DNA of 9,191 nt, taken from the NCBI GenBank assembly GCA_905215575.1, contig CAJMQV010000071.1:1-9191 (forward strand), read 5' to 3'. Below the pieces are notes generated by a model. The model searched no databases. It was not told where the DNA came from and saw only the letters and a list, made by a program, of their open reading frames with translations. This document shows, one piece after another, positions 1 through 4,799 of this stretch. The translations under genes and the position numbers were made by a program. The first letter of the stretch is position 1, and every line of letters begins with the position of its first letter. Source of the DNA: an uncultured bacterium. Lineage in GTDB: Bacteria; Bacteroidota; Bacteroidia; Bacteroidales; Bacteroidaceae.

Positions 1-3
1 CGC

Positions 4-21
4 AAGGGTCGGCCCTTTTTT
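4..21 (+). terminator. Rho-independent terminator of a gene left of the window
   Basis: AAGGG (4-8) pairs with CCCTT (13-17) around a TCGG tetraloop, and the T-run covers 16-21. The T-run follows the stem on the plus strand, so the hairpin should end a rightward gene lying outside the window. The stem is only five base pairs, but the compact loop and T-run are typical. Confidence 0.6.
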
Positions 22-115
22 ACTGCTTATCAGACACACTTTTTGAGACAGTATCGAAAAAGGAAAGTATAAATTTAATGATGAACGAGGAATTATAGCC
101 CGGTAGGGATAAGAG

Positions 116-152
116 AAAGGACTGTGTCATGATTTTGGCACAGTCCTTTTTT
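116..152 (+). terminator. Hairpin terminator with 11-bp stem
   Basis: AAAGGACTGTG (116-126) pairs perfectly with CACAGTCCTTT (139-149), and the T-run covers 147-152. The tail fits rightward termination. The leftward side (bases before 116) has no comparable T-run when read on the minus strand. No rightward gene lies between this and the hairpin at 4-21, so it may be a backup terminator. Confidence 0.7.
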
Positions 153-163
153 GGTATAAAACG

Positions 164-201
164 ACTTGAGGCTGTGTCAACAGACGCAGCCTCAAGTTTT
201 T
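164..201. terminator. Long hairpin, probable bidirectional terminator
   Basis: ACTTGAGGCTG (164-174) pairs with CAGCCTCAAGT (187-197). The stem extends inward through a G-U pair and three more pairs to an AACA loop at 179-182, giving 15 pairs. A T-run follows on the plus strand (197-201) and a shorter one on the minus strand. On the minus strand it lies about 35 bases past the stop of the 54-residue peptide gene, so it is the likely end of that transcript. Confidence 0.7.
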
Positions 202-231
202 CACTTAATAGTGAACGATCAACTTCTGGTC

Positions 232-396
232 TTACCAGATACTCTTTTCACCACTATTCCAGATATTCTGTGTAGTTCCATCTGACTCAGAACCTCCAGT
301 TATTTCGCCATTGCTCTGGTCACTACCTGATAATAAAGTTTCCGCTGCTAACAGTTCCATAGACTTCAGACAGGGTTTTCTGTACATTTTTTTCAT
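232..396 (-). CDS. Small 54-residue Bacteroidales peptide, unknown function
   Basis: The reading frame runs from ATG (complement of 394-396) to TAA (complement of 232-234) and encodes 54 residues. The start MKKMYRKPC and the LLSGS at about residues 21-25, followed by a Gly/Ser/Asp-rich tail, match a layout I recall for small, mostly unstudied Bacteroides proteins (basic start with Y-x-K-P, hydrophobic stretch ending LL-x-GS, polar tail). The tail ends NIWNSGEKSIW, with two tryptophans. There is one cysteine (C9), no membrane helix and no lipobox. It has its own promoter candidate (544-551) and ends just before a strong terminator, which supports a real gene. It may be a peptide with a leader/tail organisation, but no modifying or exporting enzyme is recognised beside it. 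Function unknown. Confidence 0.68.
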   Translation of the reverse strand: MKKMYRKPCLKSMELLAAETLLSGSDQSNGEITGGSESDGTTQNIWNSGEKSIW

Positions 397-435
397 AAAG
401 ACTATTTTAAAATAATATTTATATTTATTGTTTTA

Positions 436-447
436 TTGATTAATCAA
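436..447. repeat. Perfect 12-bp palindrome TTGATTAATCAA
   Basis: The bases read identically on both strands. It lies about 40 bases upstream of the small peptide gene's start codon, inside its predicted leader. It could be a binding site for a dimeric regulator, or chance in AT-rich DNA. Confidence 0.35.
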
Positions 448-543
448 CTGATAAACTTAATAAATTGCTGTTTCCAAAACTTTTTACTCTGTATCAGCTT
501 GATAAGCAGAACCCGCTTTTTAGAGGAATGCAAATTCCGAATG

Positions 544-551
544 CAAAGATA
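544..551 (-). promoter_or_regulatory. Bacteroides -7 promoter element for the small peptide gene
   Basis: The minus strand reads TATCTTTG followed by CA, an exact match to the TANNTTTG consensus of the Bacteroidetes primary sigma factor. No clear -33 TTTG is seen 19-21 bases upstream. The predicted start of transcription is near 537. Confidence 0.5.
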
Positions 552-647
552 GATGTTTTTTTTTTAATGCATTCATGATTAATGTTAAAAATGAAATTTA
601 TTTCGATGAAGCTTGTCATCATAATTGACCTTTTTAGGTGAATGGGG

Positions 648-1730
648 TTAGGTTTTTCTCAACATATGCAGACTTCGTATTACCTGATGAGGAATAGAAG
701 CCAACACATAGCGGGGCCAGAAGGCGGAGAGGCTGAGCTCGCGTCCGAAAGAGCGCAGATAGAAGTGAAGCAGTGAGGTGTGTTTCTTTTCGTCCAAATG
801 GCTCTTGCCGAGATTGCCCTGAAGGAGCAGTTCCAGAAGCAGGCGTTCCCGGCGGGCGCGACGGCTGCGGAGAAGGAGAGGATCGTTTTCGGAAAGGTTC
901 AACCCGAGCAGATAAACCGCCAAGGCGGTAAATTCGGTCAGGAATACACCAGCCCCCATGCGGCGGATTTCCGTCAAGCCACGCTGTACCTCGGGCGTAT
1001 GGCGATAACGGTGGAGCCAGACAGCCCAGTCGCACAGATGCCTTAACCCCAAACCGGTTTCGATAAAGTGATGGGCCGAGTGGGTAAGCATCATCACGGT
1101 ATTGGCCACGGGATTGAGCTGCCATCCCCGGAAAACCGGAGTGTCGGCAAAGATCAAATCACGAGAAACCCGGGATGAAAAGGGGAGATTCAGAAAATCG
1201 TGGTGCAGCTCAAAGGACAGGTTCTGATAGTGAAGCAGCAGATGATAGTTTTCGGGATTGGTGACTTCCAAATCCCGGGAACGCAACAGATCGTCGGCCT
1301 GCCTCACCCCGTCGGCATCGGGAAACCAGAGGTCCACATCGCCGTTCATGCGCAGGCCGGGAACGGGATAGAGGGCATTAAGGGTGTCTCCCTTGAACAC
1401 GGCACAGCGGATACCAGCCTGCTCGAACCAGGAGAGCACCTCATTCCGGGTGGCGGCATAGACTTGCTGCTGATGGCGTACGGCATGGTTATAGCCGAAC
1501 CACTGCAAACGCAGGTCGGCCGGAGGAAGACAGTCTTCGGGCAGACGCATCACACTCTCGGAAACAAGGCCCACCACCCCCTGCTGCTGGGCAAGCATCA
1601 GCAGGGAAAGCCACTGCTTGGGAGTGAGCCCACGGAAACGGGAAGCTTCGGGAGCAGTGTCCCAAAGGCCGCTCCGCAACAGTTCCAACAGTTGCGGGAG
1701 CAGGGGAGGAAAGGAAGAATTTGTTTTCAT
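648..1730 (-). CDS. Uncharacterised nucleotidyltransferase (NTP_transf_5-like)
   Basis: This 360-residue protein has the hallmarks of the uncharacterised nucleotidyltransferase family with a Pol-beta-like fold (Pfam NTP_transf_5). KG at residues 113-114 lies in AVFKGDTLNALYP, followed by RMNGDVDLW (127-135), where G130, D131 and D133 form the G-D-x-D metal-binding pattern. FELHHD (173-178) may supply a third carboxylate. Histidines H217, H220 and H221 and GLGLRHLCDW (226-235) are also usual for the family. All key residues are present, so an active enzyme is likely; the substrate is unknown. The frame is open upstream, but that extension would run into the preceding gene, so ATG at 1730 is preferred. 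It lies 23 bases after the CoA-transferase stop and is probably cotranscribed with it. Relatives often sit in peptide-modification or cell-surface clusters; here there is only the small peptide gene downstream. Confidence 0.85.
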   Translation of the reverse strand: MKTNSSFPPLLPQLLELLRSGLWDTAPEASRFRGLTPKQWLSLLMLAQQQGVVGLVSESVMRLPEDCLPPADLRLQWFGYNHAVRHQQQVYAATRNEVLSWFEQAGIRCAVFKGDTLNALYPVPGLRMNGDVDLWFPDADGVRQADDLLRSRDLEVTNPENYHLLLHYQNLSFELHHDFLNLPFSSRVSRDLIFADTPVFRGWQLNPVANTVMMLTHSAHHFIETGLGLRHLCDWAVWLHRYRHTPEVQRGLTEIRRMGAGVFLTEFTALAVYLLGLNLSENDPLLLRSRRARRERLLLELLLQGNLGKSHLDEKKHTSLLHFYLRSFGRELSLSAFWPRYVLASIPHQVIRSLHMLRKT

Positions 1731-1753
1731 ATATAAAGAATAAAGGCGCCTGT

Positions 1754-3244
1754 CTATACATAGCGGGTTTTGCGCATGTCGCCTTCCTCGGCGAAGGTCT
1801 GGTGCATGCGGAAAGCGTTCTGCAAAGAGAACGGGATATGGCCCGTGCGGTTTTCGGAAAGCTTGAGATAGTCCCAAAGCAGTTCCTTATAGTCGGGATG
1901 GGCACAGTTCTCGATGATGCAGGCGGCGCGCTGGCGCGGAGATTTGCCGCGGAGGTCGGCCACACCCTGCTCGGTGACAATGATACGCACATCGTGTTCG
2001 GTGCTGTCCACATGCGACACATTGGGCACGATGGACGAGATCAGGCCGTCCTTGGCTGTGGACGGAGTGGTGAACACGGACAGGTAGGCGTTGCGGGCGA
2101 AGTCGGCCGAACCGCCGATGCCGTTCATGATCTTGCTGCCCATCACGTGGGTACTGTTGATATTTCCGAAGAGGTCGGCCTCGAGCGCCGTATTGATGGT
2201 GATGACACCCAGGCGGCGGATCATCTCCGGGTGGTTGGTGATCTCCTGCGGGCGCAGCAGAATGCGGTCGCGGAACACATCGAGATGATCGTACATCAGG
2301 TCGAGATGGTCGTCGGAAAGCGTGAGCGAGCTACCGGTGGCAAAGCGGATGCGTCCCTCCAGCATCAGGTCGATCACGGAGTTCTGGATCACTTCGGTGA
2401 ACATGGAGAAGGCCGGAAGCTGCGGATCGGCACCCAAGGCACCGAGCACAGCGTTGGCAATGTTTCCCACACCGGACTGCAGCGGCAGGAACTGGCGCGG
2501 GATGCCTCCCTTCTGCCATTCCTGAAGCAGGAAGGCAGCCACATTCTCGCCGATACGGCGGGTGGTGTCGTTCATCGGGGTGAAGGGGGCGATGTGGTCG
2601 CGCTCATTGGTGTAGACCACACCGGCAATCTTCGACGGATCGACATCCAGATAGGGGCTTCCCGTGCGGTCGTTCACATGGAAGATGGGGATGTGCTGGC
2701 GATAGGGCGGCGTTTCGAGCGTGTAAATGTCGTGCATGCCCTCCAGACGGTCGCCGTGGCTCTGGTTCAGTTCCACGATGATCTGCTCGGCTGCCCGCAC
2801 AATGGTGGGTGTGATACCCACGGAGGTGCTCAGGATGATACGTCCGTCGGGAGTGATGGCCGATGCCTCAATGATGGCGGTGTGGATACGTCCCAGGAAG
2901 CCGTAGTTCACATCCTGACCGATATGGGACAGGTGGAGATCGAAATATTCCACCTCGCCGGCGTTGATGGCGCGGCGCATGTCGGGATTGGACTGGAACG
3001 GGGTGCGGAAGCGTACGGCATGGGCACGTGCCAGCGCACTGTCGATCTGACTGCCGGTGGCACCACCGGTAACTAAACCGATCTGAAAGGTAATCTCATC
3101 GCGGTTGGCTTCCGCCGCATAGGCAGCCAATGCTGCCGGAATGGCTTTCGGAGTACCGACGGAAGAGAATCCGCCGATGGCTACCGTATCGCCGTGGTGA
3201 ATCAAGCCGATTGCCTCTTCGGCTGTGAGCACAGGATATCGCAT
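1754..3244 (-). CDS. Acetyl-CoA hydrolase/transferase family protein (succinate CoA-transferase type)
   Basis: The 496-residue product is a full-length class I CoA-transferase. Such enzymes move CoA between acyl-CoA and a free acid, for example succinyl-CoA with acetate or propionate, in the cytoplasm; this suits succinate- and propionate-forming fermenters. Two related halves are visible: the start has GDTVAIGGFSSVGTPKA (18-34), and the second half carries the GxG-type SGVGNIANAVLG (257-268) and the catalytic glutamate E284 in MFTEVIQNS. The CoA/oxyanion region GIGGSADFARNA lies at 375-386. TEQGVADLRGKSPRQRA near residue 425 is also typical. ATG at 3244 gives the normal family start, with a promoter element about 37 bases upstream. 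It is probably the first gene of a pair with the nucleotidyltransferase. The exact acyl donor and acceptor cannot be told from sequence; acetyl-CoA hydrolase is the older family name and less likely to be the real activity. Confidence 0.93.
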   Translation of the reverse strand: MRYPVLTAEEAIGLIHHGDTVAIGGFSSVGTPKAIPAALAAYAAEANRDEITFQIGLVTGGATGSQIDSALARAHAVRFRTPFQSNPDMRRAINAGEVEYFDLHLSHIGQDVNYGFLGRIHTAIIEASAITPDGRIILSTSVGITPTIVRAAEQIIVELNQSHGDRLEGMHDIYTLETPPYRQHIPIFHVNDRTGSPYLDVDPSKIAGVVYTNERDHIAPFTPMNDTTRRIGENVAAFLLQEWQKGGIPRQFLPLQSGVGNIANAVLGALGADPQLPAFSMFTEVIQNSVIDLMLEGRIRFATGSSLTLSDDHLDLMYDHLDVFRDRILLRPQEITNHPEMIRRLGVITINTALEADLFGNINSTHVMGSKIMNGIGGSADFARNAYLSVFTTPSTAKDGLISSIVPNVSHVDSTEHDVRIIVTEQGVADLRGKSPRQRAACIIENCAHPDYKELLWDYLKLSENRTGHIPFSLQNAFRMHQTFAEEGDMRKTRYV

Positions 3245-3280
3245 ATCTGTTCTTTTAGTTTACTTTTGTCAATTTCGATG

Positions 3281-3288
3281 CAAAGTTA
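3281..3288 (-). promoter_or_regulatory. Bacteroides -7 promoter element for the CoA-transferase
   Basis: The minus strand reads TAACTTTG followed by CA, an exact TANNTTTG match, 36 bases before the start codon. No strong -33 TTTG is visible at the usual spacing. This implies a short leader of about 30 bases and independent expression from the 201-residue gene upstream. Confidence 0.55.
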
Positions 3289-3311
3289 GCAGAATATTTA
3301 ATTTGTACATA

Positions 3312-3336
3312 GCATGATGCTTATAAATTATCATGC
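3312..3336. repeat. Inverted repeat over the stop codon of the 201-residue gene
   Basis: GCATGAT (3312-3318) and ATCATGC (3330-3336) are perfect inverted repeats 11 bases apart, spanning the leftward gene's stop codon at 3321-3323. It may be a weak terminator or mRNA-end hairpin, though no T-run follows on the minus strand. It lies just upstream of the CoA-transferase promoter, so a regulator site is also possible. Confidence 0.4.
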
Positions 3337-3926
3337 CGACGGTTTTTCGGTTTCGTCCCGAGGATTTTCCGTTTTGGTCCCGACGATTTCCGGGAGGCGC
3401 GCTTGCCGCGTCTGTTTTCGCTGCCGGGGTGGTTGAGGCGATAGGCTTCCTGCTCGTTGGCAACAATATAAGAAGAGGGAAAACATTCGCGAACCATACG
3501 GTTATACAGTTTGAGATCAAAACCGTGTTGCTCGACAAGCGGCACAGACAGATTGTACAGATCAATCTGGCCGAAAGCCCGGATAAGCAGACGCAGCATG
3601 CGGATCGGACGGGAGGCATGCTCATAAGTGAAGACCTGATTGATGAACATCAGGTGGGTGCGTAGCATGCTGGGGCCGTTGCGGTGGATAATTCCCTTGA
3701 TGCAATTGCCTGTTGGTTCTAATAAAGTCATCGAGCAGTCGCTGTAGACATAAAAGACCATGCATAGAAAACTGTCGATGAACAGATGGTCCTGCAAGCG
3801 ACAGTAGCGGCAGGAAGTGTTCGGTTCGGTGGGGCAGGACAGAAAATCACTTCCTTTCATATAGGGGTATTGGAGCAGGCGTTTATACATTTCCTGACCG
3901 ATGTAGGTGTGGAATCTTTTACTCAT
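3321..3926 (-). CDS. Conserved-looking 201-residue protein of unknown function
   Basis: I do not recognise this family. The start MSKRFHTYIGQEMYKRLLQYPYMKGSDF is followed by six cysteines in the first 80 residues: C31, C39, C42, C55, C64 and C75. C39-x2-C42 with C31 could bind a metal or an iron-sulfur cluster, but the spacing matches no motif I can name. The middle (about 80-165) has mixed helices and strands without a signal peptide or clear membrane span. The last 35 residues are strongly basic (RRGKRASRKSSGPKRKILG and onward), suggesting nucleic-acid contact. The basic tail is encoded partly by two near copies of a 22-base segment (3349-3391). ATG at 3926 is the first start and looks natural. 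The gene diverges from the DUF4248-like gene and ends 76 bases before the CoA-transferase start. Codon use and the long open frame support a real gene. Confidence 0.68.
   Translation of the reverse strand: MSKRFHTYIGQEMYKRLLQYPYMKGSDFLSCPTEPNTSCRYCRLQDHLFIDSFLCMVFYVYSDCSMTLLEPTGNCIKGIIHRNGPSMLRTHLMFINQVFTYEHASRPIRMLRLLIRAFGQIDLYNLSVPLVEQHGFDLKLYNRMVRECFPSSYIVANEQEAYRLNHPGSENRRGKRASRKSSGPKRKILGTKPKNRRHDNL
3349..3391. repeat. Two imperfect tandem copies of a 22-base segment
   Basis: GGTTTCGTCCCGAGGATTTTCC (3349-3370) is closely repeated at 3371-3391, with one base missing in the run of Ts and a few substitutions. It lies inside the basic tail of the leftward 201-residue protein and encodes the similar pieces GPKRKI and GTKPKN. 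It looks like an old duplication. Confidence 0.45.
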
Positions 3927-3989
3927 ATCAACTTACTTTCAGGGATTTATATCGATTTTTGTTGTGTAAAATTAATAAAAATAACAGAA

Positions 3990-4007
3990 AGTGAATTGTA
4001 TTTCACT
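3990..4007. promoter_or_regulatory. Operator-like dyad between divergent genes
   Basis: AGTGAA (3990-3995) and TTCACT (4002-4007) are perfect inverted repeats around a 6-base centre. A further half-site AGTG follows at 4013-4016. The dyad lies between the divergent genes at 3926 and 4058, just upstream of the rightward promoter element, where a repressor or activator dimer could act on both. No regulator gene is recognised nearby. Confidence 0.35.
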
Positions 4008-4027
4008 AAAAAAGTGTTTTAATCATG

Positions 4028-4035
4028 TAATTTTG
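4028..4035 (+). promoter_or_regulatory. Bacteroides -7 promoter element for the DUF4248-like gene
   Basis: TAATTTTG matches TANNTTTG exactly and lies 22 bases before the ATG at 4058. The -33 region is not clear (TTTC at 4001-4004 is slightly too far). This implies a leader of only about 15-20 bases. Confidence 0.45.
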
Positions 4036-4057
4036 TCGCGTTTCAAAAATAAATAAG

Positions 4058-4270
4058 ATGAGAAAAATTGTGGATTACAACATTACAGAAATAGCGATGA
4101 GCTATTGCGAAGTAGAGCGCCCCGCCAATGCGAGGAGAAGATTTAACTATGTTCTGCGTACCTATCCGGAATTGTGGGATGAACTGAAAAAAGTGAATTA
4201 TCACAGCCGGCAGCGGTATTTTACTCCCAAACAGTATGAATTGGTGGTACGGTTTTTAGGAGAACCCTAA
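4058..4270 (+). CDS. DUF4248-like small protein
   Basis: This 70-residue protein resembles the DUF4248 family of Bacteroidetes. A short start is followed by an I/L-A-x-x-Y segment (ITEIAMSYC, residues 9-17), an alanine/arginine helix (RPANARRRFNYVLRTYPELWDELKKVNY, 21-48), and the conserved ending with FTPKQ (55-59) and LGEP (67-70). The layout suggests a compact helical protein, possibly a small DNA-binding one, but no function is known. As I recall, family members often stand alone near DNA-binding or surface-polysaccharide genes. Its own promoter element lies just upstream and two hairpins follow, so it is probably a single-gene transcript separate from the pilus operon. The family assignment is from memory of the conserved pattern, not a search. 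Confidence 0.72.
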   Translation: MRKIVDYNITEIAMSYCEVERPANARRRFNYVLRTYPELWDELKKVNYHSRQRYFTPKQYELVVRFLGEP

Positions 4271-4285
4271 GGGAATGAACCCGAC

Positions 4286-4318
4286 AAGAATCCGACTTCG
4301 TGAGAAGCCGGATTCTTT
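4286..4318 (+). terminator. Hairpin terminator after the DUF4248-like gene
   Basis: AAGAATCCG (4286-4294) pairs with CGGATTCTT (4309-4317). After one mismatch, CTTC (4296-4299) pairs with GAAG (4304-4307) around a GTGA loop. The stem starts 16 bases past the stop codon. The following T-run is short (TTT then GG), so termination may be incomplete. Confidence 0.65.
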
Positions 4319-4336
4319 GGTTTCTGGAGCTGAAGT

Positions 4337-4369
4337 TTCGGGCTTTACCCGAATATCAGATATTTTTTT
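4337..4369 (+). terminator. Second hairpin with downstream T-run
   Basis: TTCGGG (4337-4342) pairs with CCCGAA (4348-4353) around a 5-base loop. Seven Ts follow at 4363-4369 after a 9-base gap. It may back up the previous terminator and insulate the pilus operon from read-through. Confidence 0.4.
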
Positions 4370-4432
4370 AACGGTGATAAAAATTTTGGTCAAAATGATT
4401 CTAAAAAAATATGTTGTAAAAGAAAAAAACTT

Positions 4433-4440
4433 TATTTTTG
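4433..4440 (+). promoter_or_regulatory. Candidate distal promoter element of the pilus operon
   Basis: TATTTTTG followed by CA matches TANNTTTG. No -33 TTTG is seen at the standard spacing. If used, it would give a leader of about 350 bases. In DNA this rich in T, chance matches are likely. Confidence 0.3.
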
Positions 4441-4612
4441 CAATAAAATAAATTCATATGGATTGTTGGAAAAAGAGAATTTAGATGTAAAAATCCTTGT
4501 TTTCAATGATTTATAAGAATTTTTCTGAAGAAATTTTGAATGAGATTGACTAAGAGAGCGTGAATTTTTATGTGTTTAAGAGATTTAATAGAAAATAACG
4601 TAGAAAATTTGT

Positions 4613-4658
4613 GTATGTGTGTGATTTTGTTAACACACACAAACAAACAAACACATAC
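4613..4658. repeat. GT/CA inverted repeat with AAAC tandem run
   Basis: GTGTGTG (4617-4623) can pair with CACACAC (4634-4640) around a 10-base loop. GTATGTGT (4613-4620) can instead pair with ACACATAC (4651-4658), giving two alternative hairpins. Between them, AAAC is repeated three times at 4641-4652. GTTAAC (4629-4634) is a palindrome in the loop. Confidence 0.5.
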
Positions 4659-4701
4659 AATTCATGTCGTATAATCGTAAGGTATTTTTGTTTGGGTAGG
4701 T

Positions 4702-4733
4702 ATTGTTTTTATCTTGGTATAATTCTATTTTTG
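4702..4733 (+). promoter_or_regulatory. Best promoter candidate for the pilus operon
   Basis: ATTG at 4702-4705 and TATTTTTG at 4726-4733 are 20 bases apart, close to the Bacteroides -33/-7 pattern (TTTG, 19-21 bases, TANNTTTG). Transcription would start near 4740, giving a leader of about 60 bases that begins with the CACCT/AGGTG hairpin. A second -7-like match at 4683-4690 lies just upstream. Confidence 0.5.
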
Positions 4734-4748
4734 AGAATATTTTTTTTA

Positions 4749-4766
4749 CACCTGAAGATTTAGGTG
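4749..4766 (+). promoter_or_regulatory. Hairpin at the predicted 5' end of the pilus mRNA
   Basis: CACCT (4749-4753) pairs with AGGTG (4762-4766) around an 8-base loop, 33 bases before the first pilus gene's ATG. It could stabilise the mRNA or bind a regulator. Confidence 0.35.
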
Positions 4767-4799
4767 CGACTTTTTATTTATTTTAAAATATATATGATT

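Larger units (their letters stand above)
401..647 (-). other. AT-rich gap between the nucleotidyltransferase and the small peptide gene
   Basis: No convincing gene is seen here. Read leftwards it holds, in order: hairpins just past the nucleotidyltransferase stop (628-639, ACCT/AGGT; 605-620, GATGA/TCATC); a T-run at 555-565; the promoter candidate at 544-551; a direct repeat GAATGCAAA (526-534 and 539-547); a small hairpin GGAAT/ATTCC (525-538); a TATCA/TGATA dyad (492-504); and the palindrome TTGATTAATCAA (436-447). If transcription starts near 537, the small peptide mRNA has a leader of about 140 bases. Confidence 0.5.
4371..4799 (+). other. Long AT-rich leader/control region of the pilus operon
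   Basis: No convincing gene is present in this stretch. It contains three TANNTTTG-type elements (4433-4440, 4683-4690, 4726-4733), a GT/CA inverted repeat with an AAAC tandem run (4613-4658), and a CACCT/AGGTG hairpin (4749-4766). Short open frames exist (for example 15 residues at 4506-4553 and 34 residues at 4570-4674) but have no features supporting translation. The length and low G+C suggest a regulated promoter region. Confidence 0.55.

Noticed and set aside
780..1046. Rightward open frame of 88 residues
   Set aside because: It lies wholly opposite the nucleotidyltransferase gene, whose motifs are clear. The translation has no family features.
648..1877. Longer nucleotidyltransferase start overlapping the CoA-transferase gene
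   Set aside because: The extra 49 residues come from another frame of the upstream gene's end. ATG at 1730 gives a natural start 23 bases after that gene.
1721..3076. Rightward open frame of 451 residues opposite the CoA-transferase
   Set aside because: It is long only because the G+C-rich codons of the real gene remove stops on the other strand. The product is His/Gly/Asp-rich with no domain, and the leftward frame has the full CoA-transferase motif set.
3333..3665. Rightward open frame of 110 residues
   Set aside because: It is opposite the 201-residue gene, which has the longer frame and a natural start. The rightward product has no recognisable features.
4506..4553. 15-residue open frame MIYKNFSEEILNEID
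   Set aside because: Too short to support without expression or conservation data.
4570..4674. 34-residue open frame in the pilus leader (Thr/His-rich end)
   Set aside because: The end is a translation of the GT/CA and AAAC repeats. There is no sign of translation or conservation, and a leader peptide remains only a possibility.
4371..4799. Invertible promoter (site-specific inversion) upstream of the pilus operon
   Set aside because: No matching pair of long inverted repeats flanks the promoter elements, and no recombinase gene is in the window.
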